64,000 nucleotides of DNA from Marinomonas shanghaiensis (GCF_003259175.1 NZ_QGOK01000003.1:496001-560000), one strand, 5' to 3'; positions 53,672 through 63,907 are shown, numbered from the stretch's first letter. The notes: generated from the sequence alone by a model not told the origin. Numbers and translations are program-made.

Positions 53672-54306
53672 TTATTTTCCTTATTTTTGTCTAACAGTGG
53701 TTGTAAGTAAGGCAGAATGTTTTGCAGTACAATAGGTTGACCTTCTTTATTGGGATGTAAACCATCGCTTTGCATTAATGCCTTGTTGAGCGCAACGTCT
53801 TTGAGCATAAAAGGGACGTAGGCAAGTTCATATTTAGTCGCGATGTCTTTGTATAGATTGAAAAACATTTCGGTGTAGCGCTTACCATAATTTTGTGGGA
53901 TTTGATTACCGACCAATAAAACTAGGGCGCCAGCGTTATGAGCTTGCTCAACCATTTTTTCCAAATTTAATGTGGTCTGATTCAGTGGATAGCCACGTAA
54001 AGCATCATTAGCACCAAGCTCTAAGACAACCCAGTTCGGTTTATGGTTTGCTAAAAGCGCATCAAACCGAGACAAACCACCTTGAGTTGTCTCTCCACTG
54101 ACACTGGCATTGACGACCTTTATTTCAGGGTGAGATTGAGAAAGTTGATTTTCAAGTAAACTAACCCAGCCATCTTGTTGTCGTAAGTTATACGCTGCGC
54201 TGAGGCTGTCACCCATAATGAGCAAAGTAGAAGCCGACGCAAATGAATGCATAAACAGTAGAGCTGTGATGATAAACAGTTGTCTGATTTGTCTTTTAAA
54301 AAACAT
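53668..54306 (-). CDS. tesA: SGNH esterase TesA (acyl-CoA thioesterase I / lysophospholipase L1)
   Basis: 212 residues from ATG at 54306. A signal peptide (QLFIITALLFMHSFASA) directs it to the periplasm. Catalytic blocks are LLIMGDSLSAAYN (Ser nucleophile, GDSL), SGETTQGG, LELGANDALRG and DGLHPNKEGQ (Asp, His). The enzyme hydrolyses acyl esters and thioesters. It is divergent from ybbA, the conserved tesA-ybbA-ybbP arrangement of gammaproteobacteria. Confidence 0.92.
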   Translation of the reverse strand: MFFKRQIRQLFIITALLFMHSFASASTLLIMGDSLSAAYNLRQQDGWVSLLENQLSQSHPEIKVVNASVSGETTQGGLSRFDALLANHKPNWVVLELGANDALRGYPLNQTTLNLEKMVEQAHNAGALVLLVGNQIPQNYGKRYTEMFFNLYKDIATKYELAYVPFMLKDVALNKALMQSDGLHPNKEGQPIVLQNILPYLQPLLDKNKENK

Positions 54307-54331
54307 ATGAACCCTTTTAGAGTGAATAATT

Positions 54332-55015
54332 ATGGCTAGCAGTACTGCGATCAAAGTATCTAATTTAACTCACACCGTGACGTCAAATACAGGGGATTTA
54401 ACCATATTGAAAGGAATTAATATGGAAATTAAGGAAAGCGAGTCTGTTGCGATTGTTGGATCATCCGGCTCAGGCAAGTCAACGTTATTAGGTTTGCTCG
54501 CAGGTTTGGATGTTAATACCTCAGGCGAAGTTCTTCTATATGATCAGGAATTTTCTGGGCAATCCGAAGAAAAGAGAGCATTGATTCGTGGTCAGTACGT
54601 GGGCTTTGTGTTTCAGTCTTTTCATCTGTTGCCGAGCCTGCAAGCCATCGAAAATGTTATGTTGCCAGCCGAACTTAAAGGTGACAAGGATGCGCGTAAA
54701 AAAGCCGAGGTTTTATTGGATAAAGTTGGATTATCACACCGCCTCACTCATTACCCTAATCAGCTTTCAGGAGGGGAGCAGCAGCGTGTTGCTATTGCTC
54801 GCGCTTTTGCCTCCAATCCAAAAATACTTTTTGCCGATGAACCCACAGGAAATTTAGATGAAGAAAACGGCAAGCTTATCATTAAGCTGTTGTTTGACCT
54901 CAATCAGTCACAAGGCACCACCTTGGTCATGGTAACCCATGACAATGAACTCGCTAAAATGTGCGATCGTCAATTAGTTATGTCTGCTGGCCAACTAACG
55001 GAAAAATCCCTATGA
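54332..55015 (+). CDS. ybbA: ABC transporter ATP-binding protein YbbA
   Basis: 227 residues, LolD/MacB-type ATPase. Walker A is [11 protein letters not shown] (~48), signature [14 protein letters not shown], Walker [16 protein letters not shown], followed by a His switch (VMVTHD). It powers the paired permease gene, whose start overlaps its stop (ATGA). This family handles lipids or toxic compounds rather than nutrient uptake. Divergent from tesA. Confidence 0.93.
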   Translation: MASSTAIKVSNLTHTVTSNTGDLTILKGINMEIKESESVAIVGSSGSGKSTLLGLLAGLDVNTSGEVLLYDQEFSGQSEEKRALIRGQYVGFVFQSFHLLPSLQAIENVMLPAELKGDKDARKKAEVLLDKVGLSHRLTHYPNQLSGGEQQRVAIARAFASNPKILFADEPTGNLDEENGKLIIKLLFDLNQSQGTTLVMVTHDNELAKMCDRQLVMSAGQLTEKSL

Positions 55016-57471
55016 GTTTTACTTTTCGCCTAATGCTAAGAGACCTTCGTAGTGGCGATTTGCTCACGTTACTACTTGCATTGGTTATTTCGGTGAGCAC
55101 AGTCACATCTATTGGTTTGTTTGTTGACCGATTGCAATTGTCGTTTGAGCAAGAGTCGGCCAATTTATTGGCGGCAGATCGATTGGTTCGTTCGGATGAT
55201 CCGCTCCCGCTTGAGTGGAAAACACAGGCCGATGCTTTATCACTGCAATATGCAGAGCGAACCTCTTTTACGACCATGATGTTTGCCGATAATTCATTGC
55301 AGCTTTCTCAGTTAAGCGCTGTCACAGACGGCTATCCACTGAAAGGGGCTTACCTGGTAGATGACACTTTGTTTGGTACCGGGCAATCATCTACTGAGTC
55401 ACCTAAGTCGGGTGAGATTTGGGTATCCTCACGTTTGGCAAGTCTGTTAAATGTCAAAATTGGCAATCAAGTAGAGGTCGGGGATGCGTCTTTTACCGTC
55501 ACAAAATATTTAGTACGGGATCCAGGTTCTAGCACGTCGGCTTTTGCGATCTCTCCTCGTGCGGTGATGAATATGGCAGACTTGGCAGCCACAAACGTTA
55601 TCATTCCTGGTAGTCGAGTGCGCTATTCACTGCTGTTAGCAGGCGAGCGTTCCGCTCTTGGCGATTATGAACGCTGGATAACGCCACAATTGAACGAAGG
55701 TCAACGCTGGCAAACCCCAACACAACGGGGCGAACGTATTGGCGATACTATTGGTCGAGCGGAATCTTTTTTGCTGTTGGCCGGCACCTTAGCCGTCATT
55801 ATGTCTGGTGTTGCCATGGCTCTTGCCTCGGCTCGATTTGTGAAGCGTCATTTAATGCAGGTTGCCATTTTGAAAACGCTTGGCGCCACGCCTAAGCTAT
55901 TAGGGAAGGTGTTTTTTCAGCAGCTTTTTACGCTTTTCTTAGCCGGTGCCTTGATTGGTTTAGGAATAGGGTGGGCAATACAAGAACTCATTGCTTCTAT
56001 TTTGTCAGGTTTAATGTCAACGGCTTTACCAGAACCATCTGTTTCTCGTTTATGGTTAGGGGCAGCGACTGGTGCCATCTCTATGTTGGTATTCTGTTTA
56101 CCTCTTATGTCCCATTTAATAAAGATTTCTCCCTTGTCGGTGTTACAGCCAAACGCGAAAATTGAGCTAAACACCTTGTTTATATACGTGGTTGGTTTTA
56201 TTGGTATGTACGGCTTAATGTGCGTGTACACCAATGGGTTTTTATTACCAAGCATCATGACAGCGGCAATATCAGCAATTGCGCTTTTTGTTGCCGGTAT
56301 TGGTTGGATGGCCTTTAAGTTAGGCCGCTCACTCACTTCAGGCGCTACAAGTGGCTGGCAGATTGGTTTGGCTTCCTTGTATCGTCGATTGGTTCCTAAT
56401 TTATTCCAGCTGCTGGTATTCACTCTCATTATTATGCTGACGTTGATTTTGATTGGTGTGAAATCCAATTTGATTGCCGATTGGCAGCAGCAGCTTCCAG
56501 AAGACGCGCCAAATCACTACCTTTTTAATGTTCAAGCTGAGCAGATTGAAACCATCAATGAGGCTACTGACACACTCAATGTACCCCGTTCAGATTGGTA
56601 CCCAATGGTACGTGGCCGGGTCGTTGCAGCCAATGGTGAATCTGTGCAAGCGCTTTATCCAGAGGAAAGAGGTGAGCCTGAGCTGTACGAACGAGAGTTG
56701 AACCTCACATGGTCTGACAGCATTGGAAAAGGCAATGAACTGGTGGCGGGAGACTTTTCGGCCAATGGGCTTTCCGTTGAACAAAAAGCGGCCGTAGAAG
56801 CCAATTTGTCATTGGGTGATGAGCTTACTATTAATATTGGCGGCAATATGATCACCTTACCGATCACCTCGATACGAACGGTTGATTGGGGTTCTATGCA
56901 GCCTAATTTTTACCTGATGTTACCCAAAAGTGCCCTAGAAGATTACCCAGCAAACTTCGTCAGTAGCTTGTTTATTGATGAATCGGCTGCACAGCCTTTT
57001 TATAAGGCAATGTCACAATTTCCGACAGTGTCAATTTTGAACGTTGGTGATATTTTGAAACAAATTCAGAGCATCATAGGTCAGCTGTCTAAAGCCATTC
57101 AACTTGTCTTATTGTGTATTTTAAGTGCGGGCGCTTTGGTTCTTTTAGCCAGTGTGCGTTCAACATTAGAAGAAAGGTTAGAAGAAGGGGCGCTATTGCG
57201 GGTTTTAGGCGCAAAAAGTGCGTTAGTACGACAAGCACTGTTAGTGGAATTTGGTGCGCTTGGCTTCTTTGCAGGCCTCATCGCCGCCCTGGGCGCTGAG
57301 GCTTGTCTGTTTGGTCTACAAGTCTTTGTATTTAATTCACAAGCCAGTTTCCATCCATTATTATGGTTGTTAGGTCCTGTGATTGGCGTGTGTGTGATTG
57401 CGACTATTGGCATTTTTGCCAGCAGGACTGTGTTAAAAGTGCCTCCCATGCTTTTGTTGCGCGGGTTATAA
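55012..57471 (+). CDS. ybbP: ABC transporter permease YbbP
   Basis: 819 residues from ATG at 55012. FtsX/MacB-like permease: an N-terminal helix, a large periplasmic domain (~35-240), a membrane core of three helices (TIGRAESFLLLAGTLAVIMSG and following), further helices in the centre, a second periplasmic domain, and a final three-helix set beginning QIQSIIGQLSKAIQLVLLCILSAGALVLLAS. Two FtsX-type halves are characteristic of YbbP. It partners YbbA. The substrate is not established. Confidence 0.9.
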   Translation: MSFTFRLMLRDLRSGDLLTLLLALVISVSTVTSIGLFVDRLQLSFEQESANLLAADRLVRSDDPLPLEWKTQADALSLQYAERTSFTTMMFADNSLQLSQLSAVTDGYPLKGAYLVDDTLFGTGQSSTESPKSGEIWVSSRLASLLNVKIGNQVEVGDASFTVTKYLVRDPGSSTSAFAISPRAVMNMADLAATNVIIPGSRVRYSLLLAGERSALGDYERWITPQLNEGQRWQTPTQRGERIGDTIGRAESFLLLAGTLAVIMSGVAMALASARFVKRHLMQVAILKTLGATPKLLGKVFFQQLFTLFLAGALIGLGIGWAIQELIASILSGLMSTALPEPSVSRLWLGAATGAISMLVFCLPLMSHLIKISPLSVLQPNAKIELNTLFIYVVGFIGMYGLMCVYTNGFLLPSIMTAAISAIALFVAGIGWMAFKLGRSLTSGATSGWQIGLASLYRRLVPNLFQLLVFTLIIMLTLILIGVKSNLIADWQQQLPEDAPNHYLFNVQAEQIETINEATDTLNVPRSDWYPMVRGRVVAANGESVQALYPEERGEPELYERELNLTWSDSIGKGNELVAGDFSANGLSVEQKAAVEANLSLGDELTINIGGNMITLPITSIRTVDWGSMQPNFYLMLPKSALEDYPANFVSSLFIDESAAQPFYKAMSQFPTVSILNVGDILKQIQSIIGQLSKAIQLVLLCILSAGALVLLASVRSTLEERLEEGALLRVLGAKSALVRQALLVEFGALGFFAGLIAALGAEACLFGLQVFVFNSQASFHPLLWLLGPVIGVCVIATIGIFASRTVLKVPPMLLLRGL

Positions 57472-57477
57472 TAAAAG

Positions 57478-57517
57478 GGCTTTGTAGGATGCCTATGCAT
57501 TAGTATTCTACAAAGCC
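57478..57517 (+). terminator. Hairpin after ybbP
   Basis: GGCTTTGTAGGA and TTCTACAAAGCC form a 12-bp stem with one wobble around a 16-base loop. It lacks a U-tract, so its role as terminator is uncertain. Confidence 0.5.
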
Positions 57518-57552
57518 ACTGCGGGTGCTTTTTCATAACTTGGGCTGTTCGA

Positions 57553-59904
57553 ATGTTTGTAGAAAAAACGGGCTATATTGTAAGTCGTGATACACGGGAT
57601 GTAAGCGGCCATATTGAAATGAGCCTTTTTATAAAAACACCCGATGGCACCGTCAAGGTCATTCCTGATAGACAACTCAGTACGTTCTTTACCAATGCAC
57701 CAATAGCAAGCCTGCCACAGGATGTGGCAGGGGTTCAGTGTGTTGAATCACATTATCGATCTTTTGATAATGAAGCCGTTGTTCTGGTGCAAAGTCAAAG
57801 TCTGATGCTTCATCAGCAAATGCTGAGTTTTATTAAACAAAAAGGATTTTTAGTTTTTGAAGAAGACATCAAAGCACACAACCGCTATTTGATGGAACGT
57901 AATATTCGTGGTGCGGTGCGTTTTATTGGTATTCCTGATCCGGGAGGTCAGGTCTTTCGCCAAGCTCGTTTAATTCCGAGTGATTGGCAACCAGATTGGA
58001 AAGTCTGGTCGCTGGATATTGAAACCTCTGTCTCAAGTAATACTTTGTTGTCTATTGGTATTACGTCGGTGGATCAGCGGGTGGCCTTTGTTGTTACCGA
58101 TCAAGTATCGTCTTCTTCATTGATTCAGCGTTTTCCTGATGAAAAAAGTTTATTGCTGGCTTTTATTCGTTACGTTAAAAAACACTCTCCAGACATTTTT
58201 ATCGGTTGGAACTTGATTGGTTTTGATTTGCAATTTATCGATCAACGCTGCCAAGCTTTAGGTATTCGTCCTGCATTTGGTGTGAATGGTGACAATTGGC
58301 GTATTCGGTCTTCTGACAATCAGGGAAAATATTTTGCCACTATCCCAGGTCGCGTTGCCTTAGATGGCATTACCTTGCTAAAAGTCGGTGGCTATCATTT
58401 TGAGTCTTATAGTTTGAATCATGTGAGCAAAGAGATTCTTAATGATGCTAAGTTGCTTCATGGCGCTGAGCGTTGGCAAGAAATTGAGCGACTTCATAAA
58501 GAAGATTTAGACGCATTTGTTGCTTACAACTTGCAAGACTGCGACCTTGTCTTACGGATCTTTGAAAAATTAAAACTCATTGAGCTGCAACAAACCCGCA
58601 TTGATTTAACAGGGATCCCACTTGAACAGACAGGTGGCTCCGTTGCTGCATTTGAAAATTTGTACTTACCTAGATTGCATGCGGCGGGGTGGGTTGCTCC
58701 AGCTTGGACTAACGATGACTTTGTTGCCAGTCCTGGTGGTTTTGTTATGTCTTCCATCCCTGGGCTTTACAAGAATGTGTTGGTCTTTGATTTTAAGAGT
58801 TTGTATCCCAGTATTATTCGTACCTTTCACGTGGACCCCTTGGCGCGTATTTTGGCGAAACACTTCCCAGTGTCTGTCGAGCCTCAATCAAACGCTCAAT
58901 CACCACTTGTACCTGGGTATTTGGGCGCAAATTTTCATCGTCAATACGCTATTTTACCGACATTAGTGGGTGAGCTTGCTCAAGAAAGGGAGGCCGCCAA
59001 GCGGTCTGGCAATCAGATTTTAAGTTACGCGATCAAAATTATCATGAATTCATTTTATGGTGTGCTTGGGTCAAATGTCTGCCGATTTTACCATGCGGAG
59101 TTAGCAAGCTCGATTACCATGCGGGGTCATGAGCTGCTAGCGAAAACACAAGCGTGGATGGAAGAGCGTGGTGCCAACGTTATTTATGGTGATACGGATT
59201 CTTTGTTTGTGACGCTTAATGACGCTGCGGATGATCCGTATCTACAAGGAAAGCAATTGTGCACACAGATTAATGCCTGTTTGTCTCAATGGTGTCGAGA
59301 TTATGCACAGTTAGATTCCTATCTGGAGTTGGAATTTGAGCGTGTTTATGAGCGTTTTTTTATGCCCACGATTCGAGGTCAAGAGGAGGGCAGTAAAAAG
59401 CGTTACGCAGGAAAATCGTCTGGTGAACTGGTTTTTAAAGGCTTGGAAGCGGCTCGAACGGATTGGACGCCATTGGCAAGACAATTTCAACGTACCTTGT
59501 TTGAAAAAATTTTTAATGATGAAAATCCGATCGTGTTCATTCAAGAAACCCTTAATAAACTGCGGTCGGGGGAATACGATGAGCAATTGGTTTACAGCAA
59601 GCAACTGAGTCGCCCACTGGCTTCCTATACTAAAAACAAGCCACCTCATGTGAGAGCTGCGGCTATCATAGATCAAAAAAGAGCGGAACAAGGTTTGCCC
59701 TTAGAATACAACAAAGGTCGAAAGCGAGTATATTATGTTTATCAACGTACAGGCGTTGTACCTTATGAAAGTCCTGCTGATTTAGTGGATCTTGATTACG
59801 AGCATTATATTGAAAAACAAATAGAGCCCATTGCAGACAGTCTGTTGCCGTTTTTTAAAACCAACATGGCCAGTTTGCTTTCACAACAATTTTCGTTGCT
59901 TTAA
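57553..59904 (+). CDS. polB: DNA polymerase II (family B)
   Basis: 783 residues, the size of E. coli Pol II. The 3'-5' exonuclease domain has Exo I WSLDIETS (~Asp155), the region GWNLIGFDLQFIDQRC and Exo III YNLQDCDLVLRI. Polymerase motifs are A (DFKSLYPSIIRTF, ~413), B (KIIMNSFYGVLGS) and C (YGDTDSLFV, ~545). It is a DNA-damage-inducible polymerase for replication restart and bypass in E. coli. No LexA box was recognised just upstream. Confidence 0.95.
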   Translation: MFVEKTGYIVSRDTRDVSGHIEMSLFIKTPDGTVKVIPDRQLSTFFTNAPIASLPQDVAGVQCVESHYRSFDNEAVVLVQSQSLMLHQQMLSFIKQKGFLVFEEDIKAHNRYLMERNIRGAVRFIGIPDPGGQVFRQARLIPSDWQPDWKVWSLDIETSVSSNTLLSIGITSVDQRVAFVVTDQVSSSSLIQRFPDEKSLLLAFIRYVKKHSPDIFIGWNLIGFDLQFIDQRCQALGIRPAFGVNGDNWRIRSSDNQGKYFATIPGRVALDGITLLKVGGYHFESYSLNHVSKEILNDAKLLHGAERWQEIERLHKEDLDAFVAYNLQDCDLVLRIFEKLKLIELQQTRIDLTGIPLEQTGGSVAAFENLYLPRLHAAGWVAPAWTNDDFVASPGGFVMSSIPGLYKNVLVFDFKSLYPSIIRTFHVDPLARILAKHFPVSVEPQSNAQSPLVPGYLGANFHRQYAILPTLVGELAQEREAAKRSGNQILSYAIKIIMNSFYGVLGSNVCRFYHAELASSITMRGHELLAKTQAWMEERGANVIYGDTDSLFVTLNDAADDPYLQGKQLCTQINACLSQWCRDYAQLDSYLELEFERVYERFFMPTIRGQEEGSKKRYAGKSSGELVFKGLEAARTDWTPLARQFQRTLFEKIFNDENPIVFIQETLNKLRSGEYDEQLVYSKQLSRPLASYTKNKPPHVRAAAIIDQKRAEQGLPLEYNKGRKRVYYVYQRTGVVPYESPADLVDLDYEHYIEKQIEPIADSLLPFFKTNMASLLSQQFSLL

Positions 59905-59929
59905 AAGCTTCTTCGGGCGCGTCAAGCAC

Positions 59930-60712
59930 TCAAGTTTGAAGGTTGTCACCAAACACCGTCTTGGTATTGAATGTGGAGGCTTCAATTACTTCTTCTAGAG
60001 AAATACCTTTTAGTCTTGCCACCTCCTGTGCTACCCAAGGCAAATATTTGGGGTGATTTTTTTTCGGGCGAGGGCGGATATTTCTCGGCACAAGGTAGGG
60101 AGCATCAGTTTCTAATAACAATCTATTCAATGGTATATCAAGAATGGAACGTTGTAAGTCAGCACCGCGACGCTCGTCACATATCCAACCTGTTATGCCT
60201 ATATACAGCCCCAAGGATAAATAATTCTCCAACTCAAAGCGGTTTCCTGTAAAGCAGTGTATGACGGATTTTTGTGCTAATTCTGGGTGTAAATTCAGAG
60301 TGGCAATCATCTCTTCGTGCGCATCGCGTTCATGAAGGTACAATGGTAGCTGGTGTTCATAGGCCAATTCGATCTGCTCGTTAAATGCATATCGTTGTTC
60401 GTCTGGCGTGGAATAGTTGCGATTAAAATCAAGACCCGTTTCACCAATCGCCACGGGCCTCGCGTTTTTAATCAAGGATGAAAAATCTTTTTTGCTATCG
60501 ATATGCCATGTTTTTGCCTGGTGTGGATGACAGCCAATGGTATTCCATATAGTAGAATGAACTTGACTTAATGCTTGAATTTGCTTGCTTTCATGGAAAT
60601 CTGATGCAATACAAATCATGCCTTTTACACCCGCGTCTTGCATGTCTGCCAATGTTGCGTCTACATCATCAAGAAACATTTTGTGGTTAAGGTTGACGCC
60701 AATATCTATCAT
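59930..60712 (-). CDS. tatD: TatD-family metal-dependent hydrolase
   Basis: 260 residues, TIM-barrel amidohydrolase fold. It starts MIDIGVNLNH like E. coli TatD, has GCHPHQAK, GETGLDFNRNYSTPDEQRYAF (metal Glu and family signature), LHERDAHEEM, IHCFTGNRFE and LLLETDAPYL (metal Asp). Members are 3'-5' exonucleases/DNases active in repair. The ATG overlaps the stop of the upstream HDOD gene by 4 bases, so they are co-transcribed. Confidence 0.93.
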   Translation of the reverse strand: MIDIGVNLNHKMFLDDVDATLADMQDAGVKGMICIASDFHESKQIQALSQVHSTIWNTIGCHPHQAKTWHIDSKKDFSSLIKNARPVAIGETGLDFNRNYSTPDEQRYAFNEQIELAYEHQLPLYLHERDAHEEMIATLNLHPELAQKSVIHCFTGNRFELENYLSLGLYIGITGWICDERRGADLQRSILDIPLNRLLLETDAPYLVPRNIRPRPKKNHPKYLPWVAQEVARLKGISLEEVIEASTFNTKTVFGDNLQT

Positions 60713-61893
60713 AAATTACCTATCTGTTTGGCATTACTTAAGCTTTCAATATACAAATCTTTCAGTGCCTGTTGAGATATGTCTTTGGTAGCAAGACGTT
60801 CAAATGGGATTTTTTCCCAACGTCCGGCTTCATATTCTTCAACAATTTTTAAGACGCCACCTAAATTTCCTTTGTATTCCAGTAAGGCTGATTTGATGTG
60901 TTGGTCTAATGGTAAGTCTTTTAATAGCACCGCCATTTCTTCATCAAGGAAGCTTGGGAGATACGAAAAAAGTCCAACCAGAAACGCCCCTTCTAGTTTT
61001 GGAAACAGCGCTGCAGAAAGATTTTGACAAAAACACGCGCGAGATACTGCCATAGAAAACAAACAATCTGGCTTTCCGGACACGCTGCTAAGCATAGCGA
61101 CCCCCACCCATTTTATTAAGTCCCTGATTCCGATAATTTCAATCGCACGTTGCGCGTTGGTGACGTTGAATTGACTCCGGTACAGCACAGACTGTGTAAG
61201 CTTTATCACACGATAGGTCAATGTCGGGTCTCGCTCGATGTAGGTGGCTAAGACCCTCGGCGAGGATTCACTGTTGTTCAGGGCCGCCAGCAGGTCAATT
61301 AGAATCATTTTATGGGCTAGAATTCGCTTACCTTTCACCGCGGTCACTTTGTGAATGAAATGACCACTAAAAAGCCCATCAGGTGCCACTTCTCGAAGTC
61401 GATCAAACTGATCCGCGCTTTGTATCGCATCAACCCAAATTGTTTTGGAAGATAAAAAAGGGTGTTCAATTCGGGCTATTGTTGTTTCAAGGTTGATTTG
61501 GTCTAGACTCAACATGACATAGGAAAAAACGTTGAACAAGTCGATGGATAGCATGTCTGGCTGAGGATCGATAATGCCCAGTTGATAACCTTGCAGGCGC
61601 AGTTCGCAGAGCTCATCGAGATGATGATCCGTTAGCATCTTCGACTCTAAAAAAACCACCATATTGATGTGAGATTGCAAAGGTAAAACGCTTAATTCGT
61701 CTAAATTGCTGTGCAAAAAAATAGTTTTTTGCTGTGTTATTTCGATAAGGTTGACATCGACAAATAAGGAGCTTAAAAAAGAGGTCTGTGGCTTTTCTGT
61801 TTCATTACTTGGATGCAATAGATAATACGCTGAGGTGTCTGAAAATTGGTCTACCAAAGCTTTACGGCAAAAAAGTATATCAGTGTTCTTCAT
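60709..61893 (-). CDS. EAL-HDOD two-domain signalling protein (degenerate EAL)
   Basis: 394 residues from ATG at 61893, chosen because AAGGA lies upstream; an in-frame ATG further out lacks one. The N-terminal ~190 residues align with the EAL fold (ILFCRKALVD, MVVFLESKMLTDHHLDELCELRLQGYQLGIIDP). The catalytic E-x-L and D-D-F acids are lost. A C-terminal HDOD domain (RILAHKMILIDLLAALNN, IERDPTLTYRVIKL, AIEIIGIRDLIKWV) follows. This YuxH-like architecture acts as a c-di-GMP or protein-binding module, with no hydrolysis expected. Confidence 0.88.
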   Translation of the reverse strand: MKNTDILFCRKALVDQFSDTSAYYLLHPSNETEKPQTSFLSSLFVDVNLIEITQQKTIFLHSNLDELSVLPLQSHINMVVFLESKMLTDHHLDELCELRLQGYQLGIIDPQPDMLSIDLFNVFSYVMLSLDQINLETTIARIEHPFLSSKTIWVDAIQSADQFDRLREVAPDGLFSGHFIHKVTAVKGKRILAHKMILIDLLAALNNSESSPRVLATYIERDPTLTYRVIKLTQSVLYRSQFNVTNAQRAIEIIGIRDLIKWVGVAMLSSVSGKPDCLFSMAVSRACFCQNLSAALFPKLEGAFLVGLFSYLPSFLDEEMAVLLKDLPLDQHIKSALLEYKGNLGGVLKIVEEYEAGRWEKIPFERLATKDISQQALKDLYIESLSNAKQIGNL

Positions 61894-62005
61894 TAAGGGT
61901 CCTTGCAAGAAGAGTGACACAAAAAAATACAGTAAGATTTAGCCTTATAGAATATCATGGTTATAATGGATTAATGCCTTAATTTAAAAATGTTTGGAGT
62001 AATAT

Positions 62006-62941
62006 ATGGCAAGCATGTTAGACGCTGTAGACCAAAGAACCAAGTTGGTTGGTGAAAACCGTTTGGAACTACTGATGTTCCGTCTTGGTGGAATGCAAAT
62101 GTTTGCAATAAACGTGTTTAAAGTTCAAGAGGTCGTCATGTTACCTAAATTGAACTTAATGCCTCATAGACATCCATCTGTAGCTGGCGTCACGCATTTT
62201 CGCGGCAGAACCGTACCTGTAATTGATTTATCTGAATCGATCGGTATGCGTCCTATTGATCGAACTCAACCATGTAACCTAATTGTGACCGAATACAATA
62301 ATACGGTACAGGGCTTTATGGTGGGTGAGGTTGATCGCATCATCAACATGAATTGGAATGAAATTCTGCCACCACCTGATGGAACGGGGCGTCAACATTA
62401 CTTGACTGCTATTACTCGAGTGAATGACCGTATTGTCGAAATTATTGACGTAGAAAAAGTTTTGGCTGAGATTTCTCCTTATGACAGTAGAGTGAGCGAC
62501 CATATCATTGACAAAGACCTGCTCACCTTGGCTAAGGGGCTAGAGGTGTTAGTGGTGGATGATTCTTCTGTTGGTTTAGCACAATGTCGATCGACACTAG
62601 ACTTCATGGGAATAACCGTTCATGAAGCAACAGATGGTAAACGTGGACTTGAGAAACTAAAAAAATGGGCGGCGGACGGGGAAATTGTTCCTGAGAAGTT
62701 ACTCATGATGATAACCGATGCTGAAATGCCCGAGATGGATGGTTACCGTCTGACTCGCGAAGTTCGCGAGGACCCAAGATTAAAAGATCTGTATATCGTT
62801 TTGCATACATCTCTAAGTGGTAGTTTCAATAAAGCCATGGTGCAGAAAGTGGGCTGCGATGACTTTTTGTCTAAATTTCAACCAGATAAACTAGCCTCCC
62901 TGATTCAAGAAAGAATTCGAAGCGTGGTTGAGAGAGAATAA
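62006..62941 (+). CDS. cheV: Chemotaxis coupling protein CheV (CheW domain plus receiver)
   Basis: 311 residues. The N-terminal CheW-like domain (ELLMFRLGGMQMFAINVFKVQEVV, VAGVTHFRGRTVPVIDLS) is followed by a receiver domain: VLVVDDSSVG, phosphoacceptor Asp238 in ITDAEMPEMDGYRL, then LHTSLSG and a conserved Lys in FLSKFQ. It couples chemoreceptors to CheA and adapts by phosphorylation. TTGGAGTAA precedes the ATG. It is monocistronic and separated by 112 bases from the divergent HDOD gene. Confidence 0.95.
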   Translation: MASMLDAVDQRTKLVGENRLELLMFRLGGMQMFAINVFKVQEVVMLPKLNLMPHRHPSVAGVTHFRGRTVPVIDLSESIGMRPIDRTQPCNLIVTEYNNTVQGFMVGEVDRIINMNWNEILPPPDGTGRQHYLTAITRVNDRIVEIIDVEKVLAEISPYDSRVSDHIIDKDLLTLAKGLEVLVVDDSSVGLAQCRSTLDFMGITVHEATDGKRGLEKLKKWAADGEIVPEKLLMMITDAEMPEMDGYRLTREVREDPRLKDLYIVLHTSLSGSFNKAMVQKVGCDDFLSKFQPDKLASLIQERIRSVVERE

Positions 62942-62977
62942 CTGCTTGTAAGAAAGCATTGTCATTGTTCGGATAAA

Positions 62978-63003
62978 AAGCAGGCTGATGCCTGTTTTTT
63001 TAT
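62978..63003 (+). terminator. Terminator of cheV
   Basis: AAGCAGGC pairs with GCCTGTTT (one wobble) around TGAT, followed by seven T. Confidence 0.75.
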
Positions 63004-63024
63004 TCTTATTTCTTATCGGATATC

Positions 63025-63849
63025 GTGTTTGTTATGCTGACAATTGAGCTCATTTTATTGTTAATCGTCATTGGCGCAGCAACGGGTGCTACTTCTTCGA
63101 CGATTCATGTATCCCCCACACTGATCGCTATTCCTACTATCTGCTTTTTCTTGCCTGTTTTTGGTCTTTCGCTTTCGCTGTATGTATTGCCTATCGTCGC
63201 TACTTGTATAGCCGCTTTTATGCCCACTCATTTATATTCGTGGATCCAAGCAATGAGGCGACAAGACGTTGACTCCTTATGCCTAATTCGTTACGCCCCT
63301 GGTATTGCAATGGGTGGCGTTATTGGCGCTCAACTTCTTTCGATAACAAACTTGCTGATCTTTAATATTGCCTTTTCGGTCGTTGCTTTTTTAGCTGTGG
63401 TCAACGTTGTGGTTGAAATGCGTCGAGGAAAAACAACACTATTCGTGTTAGATAAAGTAGGGCGTTTGCCTGCAGGCTTGTTTATCGGTGTTTTATCTCT
63501 GTTGGCTGGGAATGCGGGAGGTGTGCTTGCCAGGACTCTGTGTGTACCAAAAAACACAGCGCCAAATCATCAGCAAGGAACCATAGAAGGGTTGGTGGTC
63601 TTTGCTTCTATTGCTGGAATGGTGGGTTTTATTTATCCCGCGCAAGCTATGAGTGTGATGCCTTTATCGGGCTTTGCTGGTGCGGTTCATTTGCCTTCTG
63701 TGCTTGTGCTGGCGTGCAGTCACGGTTTCTTTTATTGGCTTTGCCGCCATCAAGGCAATCGGTTAGACAAAAATGTTTTATGGGTGAGCTTTATTATTTT
63801 TATGGCCTGTTCAGTCATTAGGCTCTGGTTTATATCGGCATCAGCCTAA
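63025..63849 (+). CDS. TauE/SafE-family (DUF81) permease
   Basis: 274 residues from GTG (ATG at 63034 is an alternative). About eight membrane helices, mostly hydrophobic. LLLIVIGAATGATSSTIHVS and APGIAMGGVIGAQLL are the two homologous halves, each with the glycine-rich pattern of TauE/SafE. Relatives export sulfite or sulfoacetate or import small anions. No neighbouring sulfur-metabolic gene specifies the substrate. Confidence 0.88.
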   Translation: MFVMLTIELILLLIVIGAATGATSSTIHVSPTLIAIPTICFFLPVFGLSLSLYVLPIVATCIAAFMPTHLYSWIQAMRRQDVDSLCLIRYAPGIAMGGVIGAQLLSITNLLIFNIAFSVVAFLAVVNVVVEMRRGKTTLFVLDKVGRLPAGLFIGVLSLLAGNAGGVLARTLCVPKNTAPNHQQGTIEGLVVFASIAGMVGFIYPAQAMSVMPLSGFAGAVHLPSVLVLACSHGFFYWLCRHQGNRLDKNVLWVSFIIFMACSVIRLWFISASA

Positions 63850-63873
63850 TGGTATTTTTCCATTTAAAACTTG

Positions 63874-63907
63874 AAAAACACAGCCGCTAAAATGGCTTGT
63901 TTTTTTC
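63874..63907 (+). terminator. Terminator of the TauE/SafE gene
   Basis: AAAAACACAGCC and GGCTTGTTTTTTT form a stem with one bulge and end in a T-run. Confidence 0.65.
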
